From the NCBI RefSeq assembly GCF_009826895.1, contig NZ_WUMV01000002.1, forward strand, positions 434,001-498,000: a stretch of DNA of 64,000 nucleotides, written 5' to 3'. A program made the translations under genes and the position numbers. The notes under the pieces are model-generated. The model searched no databases. It saw nothing but the letters and a program-made list of their open reading frames with translations, and was not told where the DNA came from. Shown one piece after another: positions 43,391 to 51,170 of the stretch. Source of the DNA: Stappia sediminis. GTDB lineage: Bacteria > Pseudomonadota > Alphaproteobacteria > Rhizobiales > Stappiaceae. Each line of letters starts with the position of its first letter. Position 1 is the first letter of the stretch.

Positions 43391-43434
43391 GGACCTGCTT
43401 CCTTCTTGTTGCCGCAGCCGGCATATCATATCGA

Positions 43435-43478
43435 TTGACAACATACTATATGTATACATATAATAAGTATACATACTT
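43435..43478 (+). promoter_or_regulatory. mobA promoter with two MobR operator palindromes
   Basis: TTGACA (43435-43440) and TATAAT (43459-43464) are both full consensus hexamers, spaced 18 bp. A perfect 16-bp palindrome TATATGTATACATATA (43447-43462) sits between and over the -10. A second palindrome, AAGTAT-AC-ATACTT (43465-43478), follows at a centre distance of 17 bp. A repressor on both would fully block the promoter. The stretch is much more A+T-rich than its surroundings. Confidence 0.85.
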
Positions 43479-43503
43479 TAAATACGAATGGGAGGATACG
43501 AAG

Positions 43504-45432
43504 ATGCAGTTCCACCTCAACGGGTTCCGGGCAGGCAATCCTGAAATCCTGCCGGCTGAAGGGCGCGAAACGACGGGCGATACGCTTCCGAAAAAAGTCG
43601 ATGTGCTGATCGTCGGAAGCGGGCCGGCCGGCCTGACCCTTGCCGCGCAGCTCTCCTCCTTTCCCGATATCACCACCCGCCTGATCGAACAGAAGGACGG
43701 GCCGATGGAAAAGGGGCAGGCGGATGGTGTGTCCTGCCGCTCGATGGAAATGTTCGAGGCTTTCGGTTTTGCGGACCGGATCAAGAAAGAGGCCTATTGG
43801 GTCAACGAGACGACATTCTGGAAGCCGGACCCGGCCCGGCCCGAACACATTGCCCGCAACGGGCGGGTGCAGGATGTCGAGGACGGCCTGTCCGAAATGC
43901 CGCATGTGATCCTGAATCAGGCGCGGGTCCATGACATGTACCTGGATTTCATGCGGAACTCACCATCGCGGTTGGTCCCGAACTATTCGTGCCGGCTGGT
44001 TGATGTTTCGGTCGACGAAGATGCCGGCGAATATCCTGTCTCTGTCAGGATCGAGCGGACGGACCCGGAACACGAAGGCCGGATCGAGCATGTGCGCGCA
44101 CGCTATCTGGTTGGCTGCGACGGTGCCCGCAGTGCCGTGCGCAAGGCTATCGGGCGTGAGCTTCGCGGCGATTCCGCCAATAAGGCCTGGGGCGTCATGG
44201 ATATTCTCGCCGTCACCGATTTTCCCGATATCCGGCAAAAGACGCTGATCCAGTCCAAGGACAAGGGAAGTGTGCTGATCATCCCGCGCGAGGGTGGCTA
44301 TCTCGTGCGGATCTATGTCGAGATGGACAAGTTGGCTGAGAACGAGCGTGTGCGAAGTAAAAACATAACCGTGGAGAATTTGATTTCCGCCGCGCAACAG
44401 GTCTTTGAACCCTACAGTCTCGACGTGAAGGACGTGGTCTGGTGGTCGGTCTATGAGATAGGCCAGCGGCTCACCGACAAGTTCGACGACGTGCCCGAGG
44501 ATATGGTCGGCAGCCGCCTGCCGCATGTCTTCATCGCGGGCGATGCATGCCATACCCACAGCCCGAAGGCCGGGCAGGGGATGAACGTTTCCATGGGCGA
44601 TACGTTCAACCTCGGCTGGAAGCTCGTGTCCGTGCTTCAGGGTCGCTGCCCGCCGGAACTGTTGCACAGCTATTCAACTGAGCGTCAGGCGGTCGCGCAG
44701 GCTCTGATCGATTTCGACGAGGAGTGGGCCCGGATCATAAGCGCCCGTCCCGCCGACGGCGGCGCGGAAGATGCACCGAAGTTCCAGAAATACTTTATCG
44801 AGCACGGCCGCTACACTGCGGGGGTATCTGTCCGCTATGAGCCGTCTTTGCTCACAGGGCCGGACACCTGGCAGGGTCTTGCGCGCGGTTTCGAGATCGG
44901 AATGCGCTTCCACTCCGCGCCCGTCGTTCGCCTTGCCGATGCAAAGCCCATGGAACTGGGCCACACCGTGAAGGCGGATACGCGCTGGCGCCTCTTTGCC
45001 TTCGCGCCGGATGAGGATCAGGCGAAACCGGAAAGCAGGCTTGCCGCTCTATGTGAGTTTCTGGAGCGCGGCGAGGCGTCTCCGATTTTGAAATACACAC
45101 CGGATGGGGCGGATATCGATACGGTCATCGATTTTCGCGCGGTGGTGCCGCAGGACTTCCGCGATGTCGAGATCACGGCCCTGCCGTCGCTTCTCAGGCC
45201 GCAAAAGGGCCGGTTCGGATTGATCGACTACGAGAAGGCCTTTTGTGCGGATCGGAAGGCAGGCGCCGATATCTACGATATGCGAGGGATCGACCGCGCC
45301 AACGGTTGCCTGGTGATCGTCCGCCCGGATCAATACGTGGCCCATGTGCTGCCGCTGGAAGCCTTTGACGAGCTGTGTTCGTTTTTCGAGCGCATAATGC
45401 TGCCGGCGGGACGCAAGGCCGCAATTGCTTGA
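43504..45432 (+). CDS. mobA: 3-Hydroxybenzoate 4-monooxygenase
   Basis: Protein of 642 residues starting at ATG 43504 behind GGGAGGATACGAAG. It is a class A flavoprotein hydroxylase with the FAD loop VGSGPAGLTLAAQL (from residue 37), an internal VGCDGARSAVRKAIGR motif and the GD motif at G346-D347 in AGDACHTHSPKAGQGMN. A thioredoxin-like C-terminal domain follows, as in phenol hydroxylase. The N-terminus MQFHLNGFRAGNPEI and the segment EDGLSEMPHVILNQARVHD match what I recall of Comamonas MobA. It hydroxylates 3-hydroxybenzoate to protocatechuate with NADPH and oxygen. Confidence 0.88.
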   Translation: MQFHLNGFRAGNPEILPAEGRETTGDTLPKKVDVLIVGSGPAGLTLAAQLSSFPDITTRLIEQKDGPMEKGQADGVSCRSMEMFEAFGFADRIKKEAYWVNETTFWKPDPARPEHIARNGRVQDVEDGLSEMPHVILNQARVHDMYLDFMRNSPSRLVPNYSCRLVDVSVDEDAGEYPVSVRIERTDPEHEGRIEHVRARYLVGCDGARSAVRKAIGRELRGDSANKAWGVMDILAVTDFPDIRQKTLIQSKDKGSVLIIPREGGYLVRIYVEMDKLAENERVRSKNITVENLISAAQQVFEPYSLDVKDVVWWSVYEIGQRLTDKFDDVPEDMVGSRLPHVFIAGDACHTHSPKAGQGMNVSMGDTFNLGWKLVSVLQGRCPPELLHSYSTERQAVAQALIDFDEEWARIISARPADGGAEDAPKFQKYFIEHGRYTAGVSVRYEPSLLTGPDTWQGLARGFEIGMRFHSAPVVRLADAKPMELGHTVKADTRWRLFAFAPDEDQAKPESRLAALCEFLERGEASPILKYTPDGADIDTVIDFRAVVPQDFRDVEITALPSLLRPQKGRFGLIDYEKAFCADRKAGADIYDMRGIDRANGCLVIVRPDQYVAHVLPLEAFDELCSFFERIMLPAGRKAAIA

Positions 45433-45468
45433 GCCTTTACGCTGATGTGGCCATACACCGTGCTGAAG

Positions 45469-45503
45469 CCATGCGATGCGATCAATTCGATCGTCATGGT
45501 TTT
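45469..45503 (+). terminator. Probable terminator of mobA
   Basis: CCATG...CGATC (45469-45483) pairs with GATCG...CATGG (45488-45499) around an AATT loop with an internal asymmetric bulge, followed by TTTT at 45500-45503. It lies in the 92-bp convergent gap between mobA and the oxidoreductase gene. Confidence 0.5.
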
Positions 45504-45524
45504 GGCGCAGTGGCTGTTTCGGTG

Positions 45525-46616
45525 TCAGTCGTCGGTTCCTTCGGTCAGGCTGATGAAGCGTCCTTCGCCGGCCGCACGATAGATTGCCTCTTCGATCTCC
45601 ATGTTGCGAAGATAGGCCGAGGCTTCGTTTTCAAGCGCGGTCCCTTTGATCAGATGATCCGTAACATGCTTTTGCAGTTCGAAGACGCAGTCGCCGCCGA
45701 AACCTTCTCTGGACGGCGGCGAAAAGAGGGGCTCCCCACGCTGAGTGCCCTTGGCTCTGAAGGAAAGGATGCCGTTTCCGTCCAGCGACAGCACGCCCTT
45801 CGCCCCCTCGACGAGGCATTCGCCCATGGTAAGGCGCGGATTTTCGGCCACATGGTCGACAAGCCGGTTTCCGTCGAACACGGCGCGGCGCCCATCGCCG
45901 TAGCGATAGATGAACAGGCCGCTGTCTTCGCCCGCTATCGCAGGGTTGAGCCGGCGCAAGTCCGCGAACACCGCGTCCGGTTCGCCAAGCAGATATCTGA
46001 ACGTGTCTATCCAGTGAACCGCCGTTTCGTGGATGAGAAACCGCTCCATCGTCTGGAAATAGGGCTGGCGGGACAGATAGGCGTCCTTTCCCTGTCCGTC
46101 GCCCGGCCTGAGCCGGAAGGTTATCTGGTAGACCTCGCCGATGCGTCCTGCGTCCATTTCCCGCCTGATCGCCCGGTACCATGGCTGGAAGCGGAAATTT
46201 TCGTGCACGATAAGTTTTATCCCCGCTTCGGATGCGAGTCGGACCGCCTCGCGAGCTTCCTTTGGGGAAGTGCAGAATGGCTTCTGACAGATTATTACCG
46301 TAGCGGAATTTTGAAGCGCCTCGCGGATGAGACCGAGATGCGCGGAAGGCGGGGCGGCGATATCGACGATGTCCGGTTGGAGGCGTCGGAGGATTTCTAT
46401 GGCATCGGAATCCACCGCGATGGAATTTAAATCCGCCCCGTTTGCCACGAGCACGGCGCGCGCCTTTTCGGTGTCCATATCCACAAGGCCGACGAACTCG
46501 GCGTCTGTATTCCTGAGCCATCCATTGACATGAAACGCGCTGAAATAGCCCGCTCCGATTGTTATTATTCTTAGTTTTTTCAATCGCTTGCCGGGGTTTT
46601 TTCCACTGAGACTCAT
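45525..46616 (-). CDS. Gfo/Idh/MocA family oxidoreductase
   Basis: Protein of 363 residues starting at ATG 46616, which overlaps the stop of the upstream dehydrogenase gene by 4 bp. Rossmann loop ITIGAGYFSAFHVNGWL is near residue 17. The usual catalytic EKP motif reads QKP here (IICQKPFCTSPKEARE), a known but less common variant. HENFRFQPWYRAIRREMDAG and the histidine of HETAVHWIDTFRYL complete the active site. It should oxidise a sugar, lactone or inositol-like hydroxyl with NAD(P). It is co-transcribed with the IMDH-like gene and divergent from the reductase-lactonase-kinase genes. Confidence 0.85.
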   Translation of the reverse strand: MSLSGKNPGKRLKKLRIITIGAGYFSAFHVNGWLRNTDAEFVGLVDMDTEKARAVLVANGADLNSIAVDSDAIEILRRLQPDIVDIAAPPSAHLGLIREALQNSATVIICQKPFCTSPKEAREAVRLASEAGIKLIVHENFRFQPWYRAIRREMDAGRIGEVYQITFRLRPGDGQGKDAYLSRQPYFQTMERFLIHETAVHWIDTFRYLLGEPDAVFADLRRLNPAIAGEDSGLFIYRYGDGRRAVFDGNRLVDHVAENPRLTMGECLVEGAKGVLSLDGNGILSFRAKGTQRGEPLFSPPSREGFGGDCVFELQKHVTDHLIKGTALENEASAYLRNMEIEEAIYRAAGEGRFISLTEGTDD

Positions 46617-47764
46617 GCCGGCGACCCGTTTCGATAGGCGGCCAGAACGGCCTCGGCGACCTCCCCGGTCGTGGCGCTGCCGCCAAGGTCGGGCGTCAGG
46701 CATTCGCCCGAGGATAAGACCGTGGTCACGGCTTCGTTAAGCGCATCGGCGGCCGTCACCATTTCTTCCAGGCCGTGTTCTCGTCCGAGCCAGTCGAGCA
46801 TCATGGCGGCGGACAGGATCATGGCGAGAGGATTGGCGATATTCCGCCCGGCGATGTCCGGTGCTGTGCCGTGGCAGGGCTGGAATACGGCGTGTTCGGA
46901 GCCGATATCGGCGGATGGTGCGAGGCCCAGGCTGCCCATGATACCGGCGCCGAGATCGGAGAGGATATCTCCGAACATGTTCTCTGTAACGATCACGTCG
47001 AACATCTGTGGCCGCTGCACCATCCATAACGCTGCGGCATCGACATAGGCGCATTGCGCCTCGATGTCCGGGTTGAGTTCCGCGCGCTCCAGAAAGATCT
47101 TGCGGAAGAACGCAAATGCCTGAAAAACATTGGCTTTATCGACGCAATGGACGCGACCTGGCCCCTTGCCGCTTTCCTTTCTCTGGCGCGCCAGCGCGAA
47201 GGTGAAATCGAATAGCTTTTCCGACACCCCGCGCGTGATCACCATCGTCTCGCGCGCTTCCTCATCGCGGATAACTTCGCCTTTTCCGTGCGAGGCGAAC
47301 AGCCCTTCGGTCGACTCGCGGATGATGACGAAATCGACCCCGCCCTTGTCGGCGATGCGCAGCGGCGATCCCTGGCCCGGCCTCAGGTAGACCGGCCGCA
47401 CGCCCGCGAATAACTCAAGCGCGAAGCGAAGTTCGATCTGCGGTGCGATCTCGGTTCCATCGGGATAGCGGATATCCGGCAATCCCATGGCGGAAAGCAG
47501 GATGGCATCCGCTTCTCTCGCTGCGTCGAGAGAGCTTTGAGGCAGTGCGATCCCGTGGTCCCGGTAGTGTCCGGCACCTGCCGGCAGCGACTGAAATTCA
47601 AAGCCGAAGGTGCCGCTGGAACCCGCGACCTCGCCGAGGATATCGAGGGTCGGACGCATAATCTCCGGCCCGATCCCGTCGCCATCGAACACGGCAATTT
47701 CGAACGTCTTTTCATTGGATGTCGGGCGCTTTTGTGCGCCTTTTCCGGTCATCGCCTTCTGCAT
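46613..47764 (-). CDS. Isocitrate/isopropylmalate dehydrogenase family beta-decarboxylating dehydrogenase
   Basis: Protein of 383 residues; start probably ATG 47764, with ATG 47752 and TTG 47803 as alternatives. AVFDGDGIGPEIM near the N-terminus and VTENMFGDILSDLGAGIMGS with three metal-binding aspartates are family marks; SEHAVFQPCHGTAPDIAG binds the dinucleotide. The substrate loop does not have the leucine-biosynthesis context. The neighbours (acid-sugar kinase, lactonase) suggest a hydroxyacid substrate such as tartrate or a phosphorylated tetronate. It precedes the Gfo/Idh gene in one transcript. Confidence 0.85.
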   Translation of the reverse strand: MQKAMTGKGAQKRPTSNEKTFEIAVFDGDGIGPEIMRPTLDILGEVAGSSGTFGFEFQSLPAGAGHYRDHGIALPQSSLDAAREADAILLSAMGLPDIRYPDGTEIAPQIELRFALELFAGVRPVYLRPGQGSPLRIADKGGVDFVIIRESTEGLFASHGKGEVIRDEEARETMVITRGVSEKLFDFTFALARQRKESGKGPGRVHCVDKANVFQAFAFFRKIFLERAELNPDIEAQCAYVDAAALWMVQRPQMFDVIVTENMFGDILSDLGAGIMGSLGLAPSADIGSEHAVFQPCHGTAPDIAGRNIANPLAMILSAAMMLDWLGREHGLEEMVTAADALNEAVTTVLSSGECLTPDLGGSATTGEVAEAVLAAYRNGSPA

Positions 47765-47942
47765 CGTCTGCTGGTTCTCCGTTCGATTCGAGAAACGGTT
47801 CAAATCGGATGCGCGGATAAAGTATGATTTAATGTATACGATAAAGCCTGCTCAATGCGTGAATGTGAATTTTTGAGGCATTCAACGGCAGGGCTGCCGA
47901 TATGCTTCACAGAAAGAAGGCCCGGACAGGGGACGGCAAACA

Positions 47943-48971
47943 ATGGCGAAGCTTGAAAGAAGGCGTTTGTTCGAGAGCGGACCGGAGGTATCGAACCTCT
48001 GCCTCGGCACGATGATGTTCGGCGATCAGACGGACGAGGCGGAATCTGCAAGGATCCTCGACGCCTATTTCGAAGCGGGCGGCAATTTCATTGACACGGC
48101 GGATACTTATGCGAAAGGGGAATCCGAGAAGATTCTTGGGCGTTTGCTGAAGGGAAGGAGCGGGGATTGTTTTCTTGCCACCAAGGTCGGCAACCCCGTT
48201 CCGGAGATCGCCGATGACGGAGGCCTGGCGCCGGAGCGTATCCTTCGTGCCGCCGATCTTTCGCTGGAACGCCTCGACCGCACGACGATCGACCTCTACT
48301 ACCTGCACCTCGACGATGACCGTGTCCCGCTTGACGAGATCATTTCCACGTTGGGCCGGCTAATTGGCGAAGGCAAGGTCCGCCACTGGGGCTTTTCGAA
48401 TTTCCGGCCCTGGAAAATCGCCGAGATGATCCGGATTTGCGACAAGCTCGGCGTTGCGAGGCCGGTGGCCGCGCAGCCCTATTATCACATGCTCAATCGC
48501 GTGGTGGAAACCGACTACATCCCTGCCTGCCGCCATTTCGGCATCGGCATTGTTTCCTATTCTCCGCTCGCGCGCGGCGTGCTGACCGGAAAGTACCGCG
48601 GCGGGGCGCCGGAAGGTTCGCGAGGCGCGCGCGGGGATGCGCGCATTCTCGAAACCGAATTCTTCCCAAGAACGATTGAGCTTGCGAACCAGGCGGCAGA
48701 CCATGCGGAGCAGTCGGGCCGCAGCCCGGTCGCGCTTGCGCTCAACTGGGTATTGGCAAACGACGCCGTTTCGAGCGTCCTGATCGGCCCCAGGACGCTA
48801 TCCCAGGTCGAAGCTTATATTTCAGCGGTCAATACTGACTATACGGCAGCGGATGAGGAGTTCCTCAGCGGACTTTGCGCGACTGGACATACGCCGGTGC
48901 CCGGTCACAACGATCCACGCTACCCGATCGACGGCAGGCGAACACCTTTCGGGAGCAAGGCCGGTGGATGA
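47943..48971 (+). CDS. Aldo/keto reductase
   Basis: Protein of 342 residues. The catalytic tetrad is visible: D and Y in FIDTADTYAKGESEKILG, K in FLATKVGNP, and H in IDLYYLHLDDD. The C-terminal cofactor site includes VSSVLIGPRTLSQVEAYI. It belongs to the group of sugar-type reductases such as AKR12/13. It would interconvert an aldose or lactol and the alcohol or lactone. Its end overlaps the lactonase gene by 8 bp, and the two share a transcript with the kinase. A GTATAC centre at 47834-47839 in the 178-bp divergent region is a weak regulator-site candidate. Confidence 0.88.
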   Translation: MAKLERRRLFESGPEVSNLCLGTMMFGDQTDEAESARILDAYFEAGGNFIDTADTYAKGESEKILGRLLKGRSGDCFLATKVGNPVPEIADDGGLAPERILRAADLSLERLDRTTIDLYYLHLDDDRVPLDEIISTLGRLIGEGKVRHWGFSNFRPWKIAEMIRICDKLGVARPVAAQPYYHMLNRVVETDYIPACRHFGIGIVSYSPLARGVLTGKYRGGAPEGSRGARGDARILETEFFPRTIELANQAADHAEQSGRSPVALALNWVLANDAVSSVLIGPRTLSQVEAYISAVNTDYTAADEEFLSGLCATGHTPVPGHNDPRYPIDGRRTPFGSKAGG

Positions 48972-49788
48972 GGTCTACGAAGTTTTCGCCCTGAAGTATG
49001 CCGAACGGGGCGGGAGGATACGCGGCGATTCATTTCTCTTCGACGACGACCATTCATCGCCGCATGACATCGACTACTACATCTGGCTCGTCCGCAACGA
49101 TAACCGGACGATCGTGGTCGACACCGGCTACGACGGCGAGGAAGGAAAAAGGCGAGGGCGGCCGATCTTGAGCGATCCCGCAAGCTGCCTGGCCGGTTTC
49201 GGCATCGATCCGGCATCGGTCGAAACGGTGATTGTCACGCACCTCCACTACGATCATGCCGGGTCGCTCGACCGTTTCCCGAATGCCTGTTTTCACCTGC
49301 AAGCTGCCGAGATGGCTTATGCGACCGGCCCCTGCATGTGCCATGGTTCGTTGAACCATCCTTTCAGCGTCGATCATGTGTGCCAGATGGTGCGTAAGGT
49401 CTATTCAGGCCGTGTCGTCTTCCATGACGGAACGGGGTTGGTCGCACCAGGCATCGAGGTGCATGCCCTTGGCGGTCACTCGCGCGGGCTTCAATGCGTC
49501 AGGGTGAAGACGAATACGGGTTGGCTCGTCCTTGCCTCCGATGCTTCGCATTACTACGAGAATTTCAGGCAGGGAAAGCTCTTTCCGATCGTGGAGAACG
49601 CCGAAGCCATGCTTGAAGGGTTCCGGCGCCTGCCAAGGCTTGCAAGCGATACGAAGCTTGTCGTTCCGGGACATGATCCGCTGGTCAGGCAGCTCTTTCC
49701 GTCTGTTGCGGAAAGCTGCGACGGGACGGCGGTGCATCGTCTCGACGTCGGGCCGTCGCCCACCCATTGGGAGCGCCTTGTCACATGA
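48964..49788 (+). CDS. MBL-fold metallohydrolase, lactonase-like
   Basis: Protein of 274 residues with a GTG start at 48964 behind GGGAGCAAGG, overlapping the reductase end by 8 bp. The zinc motif is H93-x-H95-x-D97-H98 in VTHLHYDHAGSLDRF. Further ligands are in LGGHSRGLQ and LASDASHYYENF. The arrangement is that of AttM/AiiA-type lactonases, many of which hydrolyse gamma-butyrolactone or acyl-homoserine lactones. Between a reductase and an acid-sugar kinase, an aldonolactone substrate is more likely than a quorum signal, but quorum quenching cannot be excluded. Confidence 0.8.
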   Translation: MDEVYEVFALKYAERGGRIRGDSFLFDDDHSSPHDIDYYIWLVRNDNRTIVVDTGYDGEEGKRRGRPILSDPASCLAGFGIDPASVETVIVTHLHYDHAGSLDRFPNACFHLQAAEMAYATGPCMCHGSLNHPFSVDHVCQMVRKVYSGRVVFHDGTGLVAPGIEVHALGGHSRGLQCVRVKTNTGWLVLASDASHYYENFRQGKLFPIVENAEAMLEGFRRLPRLASDTKLVVPGHDPLVRQLFPSVAESCDGTAVHRLDVGPSPTHWERLVT

Positions 49789-51041
49789 TCCTCGGCTGTA
49801 TCGGCGACGATTTCACCGGTTCTTCCGATCTCGCCAACACGCTGGCAAAGAGCGGCATCCACACGGTCCAATACTGCGGCGTGCCCAAAGGCGATGCGCA
49901 TGGCGATGTCGCGGCGGGCGTTATTGCCCTTAAGTCGCGGACCATTCCAGCCACGGAGGCGGTAGCCCAATCGCTTGAAGCGCTCGAATGGCTGAAGCGG
50001 CAGGGCTGCCGCCAGTTTTTCTTCAAATGCTGCTCCACATTCGATTCTACGGACGAAGGCAACATCGGCCCTGTATCGGAGGCATTGCTCGATGAGCTCG
50101 ATGCCCCGGTCGCCATCGTCTGTCCGGCATTTCCCACGACCGGACGCACGCTCTACATGGGGCACTTGTTCGTCGGCGATCGGCTGTTGTCGGAATCCGG
50201 CATGGAGAACCACCCGCTAACACCGATGCGCGATGCTGATATTCGCCGCGTGCTTGCGCGCCAGTCGAAGGGAAGGGTCGGCCATGTCCCCTGGCCGATC
50301 GTTTGTGAAGGGGCCGGGGCCATTCGCGAAGCGCTTGCAAGCGAAGCGGACAATGGCTGTCGGCTTGTTGTCGTCGACGCGATCCGCGACCAGGATCTGA
50401 TGGAAATTGGCGTTGCGGCAAAGGATATTCGGCTCGTTACCGGCGGTTCGGGCATTGCGCTTGGTCTGCCGCGAAATTTCCTCGACGTTGGCCTTGTGAA
50501 ATCGACAACCGCCTGCTGGGCTGGTGTCGAAGGGCCTGTCGTCGCGCTGGCCGGGTCCGTGTCAACGGCTACCCGCACCCAGGTCGCGCGTCATCGTCAA
50601 TGCGGGCTTCCGGCATTCGAAATCCGCGCGGACGACGTCATGACCGGCCGTACGACGGCCTCCGAACTTGCCGCGTGGTTGCTTGCGCAGGATGGCATTC
50701 CGCTCGCCTATTCAAGCGCCAAACCGGAGGTCGTGGGTCGGGCGCAGCAGCGTTTTGGCAAGGCGGAAACGGCGGCAGCAATCGAGTCTCTATTCGCCGA
50801 GACCGCCAAACTCCTTTCCAAACAGGGCGTTACGCGCTTTGTCTGTGCCGGTGGGGAAACATCTGGGGCGATCGTCTCCGGCCTTGGGATCGAAGCGCTG
50901 GAAATCGGCCCCGAGATCGATCCGGGCGTGCCTGCGCTAAAGGTCGTGGGGCAGGAAATTGCCGTTGCCCTCAAGTCCGGCAATTTCGGTGCAGAGGATT
51001 TCTTCGAGAAAGCGGCGGTTGTCCTTGGGGGTGGGCAATGA
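49785..51041 (+). CDS. Four-carbon acid sugar kinase (DUF1537 family)
   Basis: Protein of 418 residues starting at ATG 49785 (ATGA overlap). The N-terminal domain has the typical GCIGDDFTGSSDLANTLAKS and KCCSTFDSTDEGNIGP (substrate site). The C-terminal nucleotide domain has FVCAGGETSGAIVSGLG and GPEIDPGVPALKV. The family includes D-threonate, D-erythronate and 3-oxo-tetronate kinases that phosphorylate the 4-hydroxyl with ATP. The usual partners PdxA2 or OtnC are not adjacent. A likely terminator follows. Confidence 0.9.
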   Translation: MILGCIGDDFTGSSDLANTLAKSGIHTVQYCGVPKGDAHGDVAAGVIALKSRTIPATEAVAQSLEALEWLKRQGCRQFFFKCCSTFDSTDEGNIGPVSEALLDELDAPVAIVCPAFPTTGRTLYMGHLFVGDRLLSESGMENHPLTPMRDADIRRVLARQSKGRVGHVPWPIVCEGAGAIREALASEADNGCRLVVVDAIRDQDLMEIGVAAKDIRLVTGGSGIALGLPRNFLDVGLVKSTTACWAGVEGPVVALAGSVSTATRTQVARHRQCGLPAFEIRADDVMTGRTTASELAAWLLAQDGIPLAYSSAKPEVVGRAQQRFGKAETAAAIESLFAETAKLLSKQGVTRFVCAGGETSGAIVSGLGIEALEIGPEIDPGVPALKVVGQEIAVALKSGNFGAEDFFEKAAVVLGGGQ

Positions 51042-51044
51042 ACG

Positions 51045-51071
51045 AGGAAGCGAGGCTTCTTTCCTTCTTTC
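51045..51071 (+). terminator. Weak terminator after the acid-sugar kinase gene
   Basis: AGGAAGC (51045-51051) pairs with GCTTCTT (51055-51061) over a GAG loop with one G-U pair, followed by pyrimidine-rich TCCTTCTTTC. It starts 4 bp after the kinase stop. Confidence 0.45.
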
Positions 51072-51170
51072 TGCCGGGAGATGCGGCAATGGGCAAGGCG
51101 GCGAAGAGGCCTATCCATCTCGATGGTTGCTAATGAATTCGCTTGAGGGTTCCGGCGCAAAGCGCGGACG

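Noticed and set aside
48964-49788. Annotating the MBL hydrolase outright as a quorum-quenching AHL lactonase
   Set aside because: The zinc motif is shared by many lactonases, and the operon context favours a sugar lactone.
51038-51133. A 31-codon frame starting MNEEARLLSF after the acid-sugar kinase
   Set aside because: It could be a gene remnant, but it coincides with the probable terminator hairpin and has no supportable homology.
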